A program made the translations under genes and the position numbers. 64,000 nucleotides of DNA. Origin: Rhizomys pruinosus. Taxonomy: Eukaryota; Chordata; Mammalia; Rodentia; Spalacidae. Of the stretch, positions 11,376 through 22,253 are shown one piece after another (position 1 is the stretch's first letter; the number at the start of each line of letters is the position of its first letter). Below the pieces are notes generated by a model. That model was not told the origin of the DNA, made no database searches, and worked only from the letters and a program-made list of their open reading frames with translations. The stretch spans positions 543,245 to 607,244 of the forward strand of contig VZQC01013859.1 in NCBI GenBank assembly GCA_009823505.1. Reading direction: 5' to 3'.

Positions 11376-12001
11376 TCTTTATTTTTTATATTTATTTATT
11401 ATGTTACTAATCAAATCTAGACCCGTGTCCCCCACCCTATCCCCCCACCCCACCAGAGCTCATGTATTCTGCCAAACATGCTTTTCGTCTCTTTCTCAGT
11501 CTTTCTCAAAATTCTCATTTGGAAGTTGAGTGTTTTGAGCAGAAGTTCACTGTTTCAGTCAGTTCTTTGATGCAGTCTTTTCTGTTGCTGCTGTTGTTGT
11601 TGTTTGTTGTTGTTGTTTCCAATATCCACCACTCCCAACTACTTGGACAAAAGCTCAAGGGGCCTTGCACAAGAAATACTTAAACTAGGTAATTGGCACT
11701 AGCATCCACAGATGAGAGATACCATTCATCATTTGTTTTTCTGGGACTGTGTTACTTCACTCAGCATGATGTCTTCTAGCTCCAGCCATTTTCCTGCAAA
11801 GCTCAGATGTCATCTTTCTTTACTGCTGCATAGAACTCCATTGTGTAGCTGTACCACATTTTCTCTATCCACTCATCAGTTGAGGGGCATTTGGGTTGCT
11901 TCCAGCTCCTTGCTATTGTGAAGAGAGCTGAAATAAACATGGCTGTGCATGTATCTCTGCAGTGGGGTGAGTCTTGTGGGTACATGCCTAGGAGTGATAT
12001 G
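11376..12001 (-). mobile_element. L1 3'UTR and ORF2 C-terminal end
   Basis: T-rich start, reversed polypurine terminus (CCCCCACCCTATCCCCCCAC at about 11429-11448), (TTG)n at 11585-11620, an ORF2 stop near 11699, then ORF2 C terminus to 12001. Minus-strand translation 11803-11985 gives the L1 C-terminal motifs YPQDSPHCRDTCTAMFISAL and SLHNSKELEATQ-like. At 12001/12002 the sequence jumps about 1.4 kb within ORF2, to the RT region. Confidence 0.88.
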
Positions 12002-12469
12002 GCTGGTTACTGATTTTTCTAAGTTGATTTTGTAACCTGCCATTTTACTGAAAGTATTAATCATTTTTAAGAGTTTTCTGGTGGAAGTTTTGATCTCTTA
12101 TGTATAATATCACACTGTGTGCAAATAGAGATAATTTTGCCTCTTCTTTTCCAATGAGTACTCCTTTATTTCCTCTCTTTTCTTATTGCTCTTGCAAGAG
12201 TTTTAAGTACTACCTTGAAAAGAAGTGGAGATAGTGGCCATCCCTGTCTTGTTCTTGATTTTAGTTGGAATGCCTCCAGTTTTTCTCCATTTGGAATGGT
12301 GTTTCTATATATTTTTGTACATAGTTTTAATTATGTTGGTGTCTGTTCCCTCTACACCAATTCCTTCTAAGACTTTTAAAACAAATTCATATTGGATTTT
12401 GTCAAAGGACTTTTCTGCATCTAATGAGATCGCCATGTGATTTTTGTCTTTAAGCCATTTATATATTTT
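12002..12469 (-). pseudogene. L1 ORF2, RT region
   Basis: Minus-strand RT domain of an older L1. The active-site region near 12095-12140 reads FAHS instead of FADD, so this copy is inactive. It is joined directly to the C-terminal piece at 12001 with the intervening ORF2 missing, and interrupted at 12470 by a solo LTR with a GTTAC duplication. Confidence 0.82.
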
Positions 12470-12474
12470 GTTAC

Positions 12475-12883
12475 TGTGCTGGATAGCTTTAGTGTCAACT
12501 TGACACACCTGGGTTGAGGGAGCCTCAATTGGGGAATTGGTTCCATTGGATTGGCCTGTGGCCATGTCTGTGGAGTATTGTTTTGATTGTTAGGCAATGT
12601 GGGAGGGCCCAGCCCACAATGAGTAGTGCCACCCTGGGCAGGTTGTTTTGTACCATATAAGAGGGCAGGCTGGGCATGAGCCAGGGGAGCAAGCCAGTGA
12701 ACAGCATTCCTCCATGGCCTGTGCTTCAGCTCCTGTCTTCCAGGTTCCTGCCCTGAGTTCCTGCCTTGGGCTCCCTAAGTGATGAACTGTGACCCTGGAG
12801 ATGCAAGCTGAATAAACCCTTTCCTCCCCAAGTTGGTGTCGGTTAGAGTGTTTTGTCACAGCAATGGAAGACAAACTAGGACA
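12475..12883 (+). mobile_element. Solo LTR-like element with 5-bp target duplication
   Basis: 409 bp, starts TGTGCTGG and ends CTAGGACA (short imperfect inverted ends, 5'-TG...CA-3'), bounded by GTTAC at 12470-12474 and 12884-12888. A polyadenylation-like GAATAAACCC lies near 12812. TG/CA ends with 5-bp duplications are typical of ERVL/MaLR-class LTRs; the assignment to a solo LTR is inference and I do not name the family. Two more copies are at 6571-6985 and 46044-46449. No internal proviral genes are present. Confidence 0.72.
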
Positions 12884-12888
12884 GTTAC

Positions 12889-13614
12889 ATTTACTGATTT
12901 ATGTATATTGAACCATCCCTGCATCTCTGGAATAAAACCAACTTGATGACAGTGGATGGTCTTTTTGATGTGTGCCTGTATGCGTTTTGCAAGTATTTTG
13001 TTGAGTATCTTTGCATCTATGTTTATTAAGGATATGAGTCTATAGTTTTTTTTTGTTGTTGTTGTTGTGTATTTACCTGGTTTTAGAGTGATACTGGCTT
13101 CATATAAGGAGTTTGGGAGTTCTCCCTCTGTTTCTTTCTTTGTGATATTTAGGAGGTATTGCATTACTGTTTCAATTTCCTTATATATCATGGGTCTGTT
13201 TAAGCTGTTGATCTCTTCTTTGTTTAGCTTTGGTGATTCTCATGATTTCTGATTTTCTTGATTTGGATTTCTTTTCTTTCTTTTAGTTAACTGGTCTAAG
13301 TGTTTGTCTATCTTGTTTTACCTTTCAAAATACCATCTCTTAGATTCATTGACTTTGGGTATTTTGTTGTTTTTGTTTCTATTTCATTTATTTCTGCTCT
13401 GATTTTTGTTATTTTTTTCTGCTCTACTAGGTTTGGGATTGGATTGCTCTTGCCTTTCCAGAGTCTTCAGGTGTACTCTTTAGTCATTTACATGTGCTCT
13501 TTCTGATGTTTTTTAATGTACACACTAAAGCTATAAACTTCCCTCTTAGGACTACTTTGAAGGTGTTCCAGAGGTTTTGTTGTATTGTATTCACATTTTC
13601 ATTTAGTCCTGAGA
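12889..13614 (-). pseudogene. L1 ORF2, central region
   Basis: Continuation of the same ORF2 beyond the LTR. Minus-strand translation 12856-13191 shows [16 protein letters not shown], then [20 protein letters not shown] and the HHQVGF-like RT segment (here [16 protein letters not shown]), all standard L1 RT landmarks. The frame is broken near 12900 and 13060 (a T9/GTT tract). Confidence 0.85.
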
Positions 13615-13630
13615 ATACTTTTATTTCTTT

Positions 13631-14208
13631 TTTTTTTTATTTATTAGGCTGAAATATGTCAACACTTAAGGAAATGTTTGAAGACTCCTCCTTGGCAAGC
13701 CCAAACAACCATCAGTCCTGCTCTTGTGCTCCACAATGTGGTCTTCCCTTCCCATGGTCACCAAATGAGTTTCAGTAAGCAGCGCATCCTGTCTTGATCT
13801 TCCTGTACTGGCCTCCATGATGCAGCCTTGGTAGTCTGACAATGGCAATCTATACTCCGAAGAGTGTGAAACCCTAGTAGCTGCTCAGTCCACAAGCTGG
13901 ATGTCTTAGCAGTCCCCATTTGGCACTAAAGGTTTGGAGGATTCTTGGAGAGACATGAGTCTTCAGTCCATATTGGAAGTTTGAAAAGCTGTGTCTCCTG
14001 TCTTTGAAGGAGGCAAAAGCAGTGGCAGCCATAGGATAGATGCACTTGCCAGTAAGAATTGAAGACAGACATAACAACAGTGCTTTTTTTGTCTTTTTAC
14101 TAAGATCTCAAATTTTATACCTGAAGTACAATTTCTCAGGCCTTACTGATTATTTTATTTCTGGTTATACTTTCCTTCTGGATGTTTAAGGATACATGGT
14201 TAGCCCAG
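13631..14208 (-). mobile_element. Unidentified retroposon with poly(A) tail
   Basis: About 578 bp. On the minus strand it ends with CCTAATAAATAAAAAAAAAA, a polyadenylation signal plus tail. It is flanked by ATACTTTTATTTCTTT (13615-13630) and ATATTTTATTTCTTTT (14209-14224), a target-site duplication in ORF2. The body is not B1, B2, ID or L1 as I know them. It could be a transcript-derived retrocopy or an unnamed rodent element; a second, lower-quality version at 7743-8335 occupies the same site. Confidence 0.65.
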
Positions 14209-14224
14209 ATATTTTATTTCTTTT

Positions 14225-15059
14225 TAAATTTGTACTTTGACCCATTCATCATTCAGAAGTGTGTTGTTTAATCTCCATGAGTTTGTGTAGTTGCTAGACC
14301 TTCTATTGCTGTTGATTATGTTTTATTGCACTGTGGTCTGATAGAATGCAGAGAATTATTTAATTTTTTTGTAATTATTGAGGTTTGTTTTATGTCCCAG
14401 AATGTGGTCAATTTTAGAAAAACTTGCATGGGTTGTTGAGTAGAAAGTGTATTTTTTGGTGCTTGGGTTGAATATTCTGCAGGTGTCTGTTAGGTCCATT
14501 TCATGTAAGATATTTAATTCAGATATCTGTCTATTTTTTGCCAAGTTGACCTCTCTATTGAAGATAGTGGAATATTAAAGTAACCTACTATTACTGTGTT
14601 GGGGTTAATCCATGTTTTGTAGTCCTATAGTGCTGCTTTTATTAATTTGGGTGCTCTGAAGTTTGGTGCATATATGTTCATGATTGTAATATCTTCTTGA
14701 TCAATTGTTCCTTTGAGTAGAATGACATAACCTTTTTTATCTCTCCTAATTAATTTTAATTTGAAACCAATTTTGTCAGATATTAGAATTACAGCACATA
14801 TTTGGTTCTTAGAGCCATTTGCTTATAATATTTCCATCCTTTCACCCTAAGGTAGTGTCTATCCCTGAAAATGAGATGCGTTTTTTTCAAGACATCAAAA
14901 AGATGCATTTTCTTTCTGGATTCATCCTGTGTCTTTTGATAGGGGAGTTGAGTTCACTGATATTTCATGTTACATGTTTATTGGATCCTGTTGCTTTAAT
15001 TTCTTTATGTTTTGGCTTTACTTTGTGTTTCTGTTATTATATCTTTTTTGTGTTCTTTT
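14225..15059 (-). pseudogene. L1 ORF2, N-terminal (endonuclease) part
   Basis: Older L1 continuing after the retroposon. Minus-strand translation 14356-14544 gives NILHEMDLTDTCRIFNPSTK and FSKIDHILGHKTNLNNYKKI, the second half of the APE-like endonuclease domain (SRIDHILG motif). The N terminus, around 15000-15050, is too decayed to fix a start. Confidence 0.85.
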
Positions 15060-15626
15060 TGTAGCCTCGAGTACAGTCACTCCTTTCTTTGGTCCTTTGT
15101 ATTTCTTCAAATATTCTCTGTAGTGATGGTTTGGTGGAGAGGAATTCTTTCTGCCTGTTCATGTCATGGAAAATTTTCCATTCCCCTTTGACCATGGTAA
15201 ATAATTTTGGTGGGTAAAGTAATCTGGGTTGGCATCCATGGTCATTTAGAACTGGGAATACTTTGGTCCAGGCTTTCATAGTTTGCATTGCAAAGTCAGC
15301 TGTAGTTCTTATGGGGTTTTCTTTTTAAGTAAGTGGATGTGTTTCTCTAGCAGCTTCCAGTACCATCTCTTAGTGCTATACATTTAATGTTTTTACTATG
15401 ATATGCACAAGGAGTTTCTGTTCTGGTCATGTCTAATTGTTGTTCTATGTGCTTCTTGAATCTCTATAGGTAAGTCTTTCCTTAACTTATGGAAGTTTTC
15501 TTTTATAATCCTGTTGAAGATCTGTTCAATATCATTGGCCTGAGATTCTTTTCCTTCCTGTATGCATATAATGCATAGATCTGGTCTTTTCATATTATCC
15601 TACATTTGCTGAGTATTCTATTCCTG
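15060..15626 (-). pseudogene. L1 ORF1 C-terminal and RRM part
   Basis: RNA-binding chaperone gene of L1, minus strand. 15037-15288 encodes WTKVFPVLNDHGCQPRLLYP..., the conserved C-terminal domain. 15396-15593 encodes MKRPDLCIICIQEGKESQAN and the NRIIKENFHKL...PIEIQEAHRT segment of the RRM. The gene is split at 15627 by a younger L1 and resumes at about 17345. Confidence 0.87.
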
Positions 15627-17344
15627 TGTGTTTTTTTTAATAAAATATTTTTATTGATGTTTTGTGTATTTCGTATTTCATTCATCATTTCTCAGTCCAA
15701 TTCAGACACATTCCCTTTTTCATATCCCCACTCCACCCCAGTTTATGTGTTCTGCCATACATGTCTTACATCTTTTTCTCAGTCTTTTTAAAGTTTTTCT
15801 CCACAGAGGTTTATTTTGGGGGCAGAAGTTAACTGTTTCAGTCAGTTCTTTGACCCAGTCCTCTTGTCATTATTGTTCTCTCCCATTTGTATTGCTCCAA
15901 AATATGCATATATATGTATATATATGCATATATATATGTCACACATATACCAAGATTTTGACCCTTGAAAATAAACTGTGTGTTAATTCCAAAATATGTT
16001 TAAGAGTTCACATTTTTCCCTTTAATTTTATATTACCCTAAAATATGAATACATGCACTCTACCCATATACCAAAAGTAAAAAGTCTGAAAATAAGTGGT
16101 AAGTTAATTTTAGAGCCCATTAAGGGATTCACATTGTAATAGCACAGTTACCTTCAGATAGAAAGAAATATAGCATCAACTTTGCTCAGGTTGCCTTTCC
16201 ACTAGGGATTTGGTGCTAGCATCCACAAATGAGGGATACCATTTGTTGGTTGTTTTTCTGGGATTGTATTACTTCACTTAGTATAATGGCTTCTAGTTCC
16301 ATCCATTTGCCTGCAAATTTCATGAAGTCATCTTTCTTTACTGATGCAGAGAATTCCATTGTCTAGATGTACCACATTTTCTCTATCTACTTGTTGGTTG
16401 AGAGACACTTGGGTTGCTTCCAGCTCTTCACTATTGTGAAGAGAGCTGCTATAAACATAGAGGTGCAGGTGCATGTATCTCTGAAATAGGCTGAGCCTTG
16501 TGGCTATATACCCGGGAGTGGTATGACTGGGCCAGGTGGTAGGCTTACTTTCAGTTTCTTAAGAGTTCTCCACACTGCTTTCCATAGAGGTTGCATGAAT
16601 TTGCATTCCCACCAGAAGTGGCTGAGTGTTCCCCTTTCCCCCACAACCTCTCCAGCATTTGGTATCCTTTGTTTTCTGTATCATAGCTAGTTTTACCGCA
16701 GTAAGATGAAATCTTAAGGTGGTTTTAATTTGCATTTCCTTAATTACTAGCAATGTTGAGCACTTTTTAAAGATGTTTCTCAGCCATTTTTATTTCTTCA
16801 TTTGTGAAGTCTCTGTTCAGATCTTTACTCCATCCTTTGAGTGCATCATTTGTTTTCTTCCTCCTTTGTTTTTTGAGTAGTTTATATACTCTGGATGTTA
16901 ATGCTCTGTCAGATGTATCCCTGGTGAAGGTTTCCTCCCACTCTGTGGGTTTTCTCTTCACTGCTTTAATTGTTTCTTTCTCTGTACAGAAGCTCTTGAG
17001 TTTAATAAGGTCTCATTTGTCAATTGTTGACCCTATGTTTTGCACAGCTGCTGTCTGATTTACAAAGTCTTTTCCTATGCCTATGTCTTGTAGGTTACTA
17101 CCGTTACTACCAATGTTTTCTTCTATCATTTTCAGAATTTTGGGTTTCACATTGAGGTCTTTCATCCATTTGGAGTTGATTTTTGTACATGGTAAGAGGT
17201 AGGGGTTCAGTTTTATTCTTTTACAAGTGGTGATCCAGTTATGCCAACACCATTTGCTGAAGATGCTGTCTTTCCTCCATTGAGTCTTCTTAGCCCCTTT
17301 GTCCAATATGAGGTGGCTGAAATTGCATGTGCTCAGGTTTGGAT
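15627..17344 (-). mobile_element. 5'-truncated L1 nested in ORF1 of an older L1
   Basis: Reversed tail TTTTTTTTAATAAAATATTT at 15632-15651, about 540 bp of 3'UTR with a (TATATG)n patch near 15905-15940, then ORF2 C terminus to 17344. Minus-strand 16559-16753 keeps CWRGCGGKGNTQPLLV, a degenerate cysteine motif, and 16767-16961 keeps KKQRRKKTNDALKGWSKDLN. The 3'UTR type matches the L1 at 33220-39548, so it is younger than its host. The target duplication is not clear. Confidence 0.87.
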
Positions 17345-17808
17345 TTTTTTAAATTTTATATAGTATTTGTTTAAGGAATCCAAATCTTCAACTTTTTCAT
17401 TCACTCTTGCTATTTTGTTTTCTGTTTGATTTATTCTGCTCATGAGGCTTTCTGATGTTGTTTCCTATTGGGTTACTTAATTTTTCAATCCCATTTTAAT
17501 GTGCATTTGGGTTTTCTTCATTATTTCTATCTCTTTTGTGAATTTGCTTTTCAAGTCATGAATTGTTTTTGGTATTTCTTTAAGCTGATTGTTTGTATAT
17601 TCCTGAACTTCCCTTACAAGTTTATGCCTTTCTTCTTTGAGTTGTCTGTGTTTTCTTTAAGTTCTTTGATCATGTTTATAATTTTTCTTTTAAATTCTGC
17701 ATCTTGGTGTTCCGTAGGATGGTTATTGTAGTGCACTTCTGTATTATAAGTGGGTTTTATTTGGGACATGTTCTCTTGGATCTTCATATTGTGTTTTTGC
17801 ACTGCCAT
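17345..17808 (-). pseudogene. L1 ORF1 N-terminal coiled-coil part
   Basis: Remaining 5' part of ORF1 of the older L1. Minus-strand 17614-17808 reads from MAVQKHNMKIQENM through FKRKIINMIKELKENTDNSK, a basic, Leu/Ile-spaced coiled coil. The likely initiator is the ATG at 17806-17808 (reverse strand), within ATGGCAGTGC. Stops interrupt the rest. Confidence 0.78.
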
Positions 17809-18390
17809 TTGGCCAAATGGGTGTTCTTTGTTGATTATGTATCCAGTAGGAATTTCTACTCTACTTTTCTTTAATTTAATTTTGGTTCTGTTTATATTGT
17901 TTGTAGTTTGGTTGTTTTTTGTTCAATATTGGTGCCTGTTTCAGGTTCTTGCAGGATAGTATATTGGTCTGGTGTATGATGGGACTGGGTGGTAAGTACA
18001 CTGGTCGGGTTAGAAGGGGGATGGTCTATGACAGACAGATAAGGAGCTAGGAGATTTAGCTAGTCTGTGTTAGGAAGCTAGTCCAGAGATCTGAGGCAGA
18101 GGGATTGGAGTCCACCTGTGTCCAAGGCTGGCTGGGGGCAGGGTGGGGGCAGGTGAGAGGAATGGAATAGAGATGTGGATGTTTGGGTGGGATGTGACTT
18201 ACCAGCATTCTGGCAGGTACATTGTGTTGTCCAGCTGGTGAGGAATGGGAGGGGGTGAATGGGGGGCATCCCTCAGGGGGTCCTTAACAGACTATGTTAG
18301 AGTGTTTAGCTAGTCTGGTTTAGGAGGGTAGTCCTGTCAGGGAACAGGGTGGGGGTAAGCTAGAGGTGTAAGTTTTCTAGCCAAGTTAAA
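17809..18390 (-). promoter_or_regulatory. 5'UTR of the older L1 (non-monomeric)
   Basis: Sequence upstream of ORF1 up to where L1-like composition ends (about 18390). It is G-rich on the plus strand, with a loose repeat: GAGATTTAGCTAGTCTG (18051) and GTGTTTAGCTAGTCTGG (18302), each followed by TTAGGA and TAGTCC. No GC-rich monomers like those at 57151 are present. The extent of the 5' end is estimated from the change to AT-rich low-copy DNA. Confidence 0.6.
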
Positions 18391-19524
18391 AATTAACATG
18401 TTTTACTAATTTTTCTGTTATGGAAACTCCACAGTCTCACTATTTGTAATGGAATTATAAGATAATATTTTCATGAGATAGCTAACCAACATCTTTCATT
18501 TGTTAAATAATCGAATACAAACCTTTGATCATATGTGTATAGTAAGTTTAACAGTCAGAAATTAGCATGCTAGAAAATGAGGCTGCAAGCAATTAGTATT
18601 CATTATTTTGCTAGATACAAACATTCTGTTATTAAGTGTTTCTTTTGAATGAATATATTATTAGCTTAAAATCACAGAGAAATTAAATTATGATTTATAA
18701 GGAATGCACAAGTGAAGATTATTGGTATGTTGTTCCACATAAGGGAACAATTATTTCCGTAGATATACCTCTACATTTCATATTCTCATTTCATTGTGTT
18801 TGTAAAACTAATCAGATAGGAGCCTTCTGAAATTCTGTTTGTCCTGTAAATAAGCAGTATTGGCAAACACTAGCGTTAGGGTTCAGAACTTTTCATCTTT
18901 GTTCAAGGAACACGTTTAATCTTTCAGGAAGTGCTTTTATCTTCAACAAAAGGAATACCTCACATGAGCAGTGAGACACAGTTTGATGATGGTATCAACT
19001 ATACTGCACACACATGTGTGACATTTACGTGTAATGCAGGGCACAAATTTGAGTGCATACAGAATGTCTGAAATCCAAGATCATCATCCCTGTCTCTTAG
19101 TTGTGCTTTGAGATTTGTAATAACAAATATTTGACTAATTCTGCTTAACATTAATTTCAACCGCAAACCATGCATGTTTGTTTCCTTCATACAAAGCACT
19201 GCAGATTATGATTTGAAGTCATTTTCTCCAACTTGTCTCATTCAGTTTAGACATAAAACCCATATTTTAGAGTGTTTGGTAACTCATACTAAGGCATCAT
19301 GATTAACTACTGTATTAATACATTAATGCCTTTGGACGGTGCACAAAATTGGCTTCTTTCATATCCCTTATACTACACTGTAATGGAAAAAGGAGTTAGC
19401 TATGATCTACCTTTAGAAATATTGACAAGAAGAGAGTTAGAAGGAGCAGCATGGAAATCTCAGTCCCCTAGCTAGGAGACAAGTACAGTACCCTGTAGGT
19501 TGATCAATCTTAAATTCACAAGAT
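18391..19524. other. Low-copy AT-rich DNA
   Basis: No gene, RNA or recognisable mobile element seen. Open frames are below 70 codons and unremarkable. Confidence 0.55.
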
Positions 19525-19695
19525 GATTGTGAGTTTAATCCAGCATAGGCCCTGTGGTGGAACCCTTTCTCAAACAAGCAAGCAAACAAATAACAATAAC
19601 AAAACAATGTTCATATAAATTGAAAAAATTTAGTACATAGTTCTTATGTAACCCCTTAGTCACTTTCCTCTGGTATTAAAATCTTGACACGTATT
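19525..19695 (+). repeat. Copy 1 of a local direct duplication with B1-like core
   Basis: Matches 20105-20292 through AAGATGATTGT, the GTGGAACCCTTTCTCAA stretch, CAAATAACAATAACAAAACA and the flank beyond it to TTAAAATCTT. The match extends past the SINE-like A-rich tail, so this is a genomic duplication and not two insertions of one SINE. Left half degenerate. Confidence 0.75.
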
Positions 19696-20074
19696 ATATG
19701 TTTGTACATCTGGTTTAGCAAGAAAAGAAGGAGTCATAGTCAACTTGCCCTCTCTGGTCCTCAGAAATAGGCATCACAAGTAGCTGAGAGAAATCTATGA
19801 ATGTGGCTGTTTTTCTTTTACATAATAGTACTATAACTCAGAAATCTAAAAGAGGTATTTCATAAGAAAGACTTTGTTATTTTCTGGTACCTTTTCATTT
19901 TCCCATGAAAAATAATCGTGTTTTAAAAGTTTGAAAATTTCATATTTTATGATTTAATGAAACTTAAAATTAACCCTAGTAAATATAAATCACCATAACA
20001 GATAAAGCATAAATTATAATTTAATTCAAGAAAGTTGTCAGCTTATTTTTAAAACAGTTTAAGATTTATATCCA

Positions 20075-20292
20075 AGGATAGTGACACATGTCTGTAATCT
20101 TGATGCATGAGAATTTGAGGCAAGATGATTGTAAGTTTAATGCAGCTTAGGTTCTGTAGTGGAACCCTTTCTCAAGCAAGCAAACAAATAACAATAACAA
20201 AACAATGTTCACATAAATTGAGAACATTTACTACAGAGTTTTCATATAACTTCTCAATAATTTTCCTCTGGCATTAAAATCTTCACACTTAT
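20075..20292 (+). repeat. Copy 2 of the local direct duplication, with old B1-like SINE
   Basis: Contains a diverged 7SL-like SINE (CACATGTCTGTAATCTTGAT ... GAGGCAAGATGATTG ... TTTCTCAAGCAAGC) and the same 3' flank as 19600-19695. The two copies lie about 590 bp apart. A B2 has since inserted at its right edge. Confidence 0.72.
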
Positions 20293-20516
20293 GGGCTGGA
20301 GAGATGGCCTAGTGGTTAAGAATGCCAACTGCTCTTGCAGAGGACCTGGGTTCGATCCCTAGCACCCACATGGCAGCTGAGAACCGTCTTTAACTCCAGT
20401 TCCAGGAGAATCCAATACCCTCTTCTGACCTCCATGGCATTGCAAGACACGGGTGCACCAACCTACATGCAGACAGTACATTCATACACATAAAAAAAAT
20501 TAAAAAAAAATTAAAA
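20293..20516 (+). mobile_element. B2 SINE (no internal duplication)
   Basis: GGGCTGGAGAGATGGCCTAG start, box B GGTTCGATCCC, tail (A)8TT(A)9TT(A)8. Perfect long target-site duplication AAAATCTTCACACTTATG at 20276-20293 and 20517-20534. The identical duplication and intact tail suggest a recent insertion. Carries TTTAACTCC and CTCTTGCAG, the non-duplicated subfamily. Confidence 0.96.
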
Positions 20517-20935
20517 AAAATCTTCACACTTATGATTTGCTTATTAATATTAATGGACTAATACTGATTGACACAATCTACTGAGCTAAAGTCTACAGTA
20601 CAGATTTCCTTAATTGAATTTCTTTTCTGTCCTGGGGTCCCATCCAGGATGGAATATTGGGTTTACTTGTCAAGTTTCTGAGAAGGATCTTTTCTGTGAA
20701 GTTTTCAGACTAGATGCTATGTTGTTAGACATACGCATATTAAATATTACTGATCCTTTCATTATATGGTGTCCCCTTTTATCCCTTCCATTTTTCCTTT
20801 TTGTGAGATCTGTTTTTGTCTTAAATAAGCATGGATATCCTATCCTCTCTCTTTGTATTGGTGTTATCAGGATATATTTTTTTCTGTCTCTTCTTTTTCC
20901 TTGGTTGCTTCCTTTGTTCGTTTCCCACACTCCCT

Positions 20936-21028
20936 CCTTCCCTTTCCTTCCTTCCTTCCTTCCTTCCTTCCTTCCTTCCTTCCTTCCTTCCTTCCTTCCT
21001 TCCTTCCTTCCTTCCTTCCTTCCTTCCT
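20936..21028. repeat. (CCTT)n microsatellite
   Basis: More than 20 near-perfect tetranucleotide units. They create spurious open frames on both strands (Ser/Phe/Leu/Pro on plus, Lys/Glu/Gly/Arg on minus), including the 166-codon frame 20614-21114. Confidence 0.97.
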
Positions 21029-21124
21029 CAGTGTGGGAGCTCAAGCACATGCTCTGTAAGCATTATACCCCTGAACTGTATTCCCAAGTTTACCCATTTT
21101 TTTCTTTAGCTTAATCATATCTTA

Positions 21125-21276
21125 GGCTGGGCGTGGTGGTAGCCCATGCCTTTAATCCTAGCACTTGGGAAGCAGAGGCACACTTATCCCTGTGAGTTCA
21201 AGGCCAGCCTGATCTACATAGTGAGTTTCAGGCCAGCTGGGGCTAGAGGGAAACCATGTCTAAAAAGATAAAAAAA
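21125..21276 (+). mobile_element. B1 SINE
   Basis: GGCTGGGCGTGGTGGTAGCC start, TTAATCCTAGCACTTGGGAA, GAGTTCAAGGCCAGCCTGAT, short A-rich tail. Flanked by AATCATATCTTAG (21113-21125) and AATCATATGTTAG (about 21277-21289), a 13-bp duplication with one mismatch. Confidence 0.95.
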
Positions 21277-21330
21277 AATCATATGTTAGTATTTAAAGAT
21301 TCTGGAGACAACATATAATAGAATCTACTT

Positions 21331-21409
21331 GGTCTACAGAGTGAGTTCCAGGACAGCTGGGGCTACAGGGAGACCCTGTCTCAAAAAAGACCAAAAAAAA
21401 AAAAAAAAA
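21331..21409 (+). mobile_element. B1 SINE, 5'-truncated
   Basis: Only the 3' half (GGTCTACAGAGTGAGTTCCA to GACCCTGTCTCAAAA) with an A17-like tail. Flanks AATCTACT and AATCCACT suggest a short, diverged target duplication. Lies 55 bp after a complete B1. Confidence 0.88.
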
Positions 21410-22049
21410 TCCACTGTTTTCTGTCTCTGTCTCTTAATTTGTGCATCAGATTGAAAGTGATTATTGATATGCTTAGATTAGTATCTAACATCTATAGCCA
21501 TGTGCTATCTGTTGCTCTTGATTTTCATTTATTTCTTACTTTCTTTTTGCCTTCTTTTGTTTGAAGATTGCATTTTATATAATTTTATTTTCTCTTGTCT
21601 CTTAATGCCAATTATATTTCCTTTTAAAATTCTTTCAGTGGGACTTTGTAGTATAATTTTTAATAAGCATTGTCTGTTATAAAATACTGTATTGTTCATG
21701 GTGATATTAGAATAACTACCTTCCACTAGACATATTTTAATGATATAATAAATGGAATTATTACTTTAACAACCATTTACTAAGCTAAGAGTAAGAAAAA
21801 TGAAAAAAAATATTTTATAATTACGTTCCCTTTCCTATTCTCTCCTCTCTTTATGTAGATCTAAGTTATTAACCTGTATCTTTTTTTTCTCCCTGGAGAT
21901 CAATCATTGTTTAATATTTCTTCTAGAGCAGATCTGCTGACAATAAATTCCCTCAATTTTATCTTTATGTTTTACTTTATTTTCATAAGATAGTATTCCT
22001 GTACATAGAATCATACGTCAGTGGGTTTTGTTTATTTGTTCATTCATTT
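21410..22049. other. Low-copy AT-rich DNA
   Basis: Nothing recognised. A T-rich plus-strand frame at 21500-21682 has no domain features. Confidence 0.5.
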
Positions 22050-22152
22050 GTGTTTGAGACAGGGTCTCACTAGGTAGCCCTGGGTGGCCTCCAACTCACA
22101 GATATCAAATCAACCTGCCTCTTGCTTCCAAGTGTACCACCTATCACACTGA
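22050..22152 (-). mobile_element. Old B1 fragment
   Basis: Reverse B1: GTTTGAGACAGGGTCTCACT, then GGTAGCCCTGGGTGGCCTCC and a diverged 5' end. The terminal GCCACCACGCCC-like part is unrecognisable, so it is older than the other B1s. Confidence 0.85.
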
Positions 22153-22253
22153 GTTCTGAGTTGATTGGTTTTTATTTCACTTTTCTCACAATAATTATTC
22201 AGTCCATTCTTTTCTTGCTTGATTTTGTTCCTCTTTTAAGAAATATAAAAAGT

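Noticed and set aside
20293..20370. tRNA gene within B2/ID elements
   Set aside because: Box A/B sequences are SINE promoter remnants; there is no cloverleaf with an acceptor stem, and a SINE body and A tail follow.
20614..21114. 166-codon frame on plus and 126-codon frame on minus
   Set aside because: Both owe their length to the (CCTT)n tract; no domain outside it.
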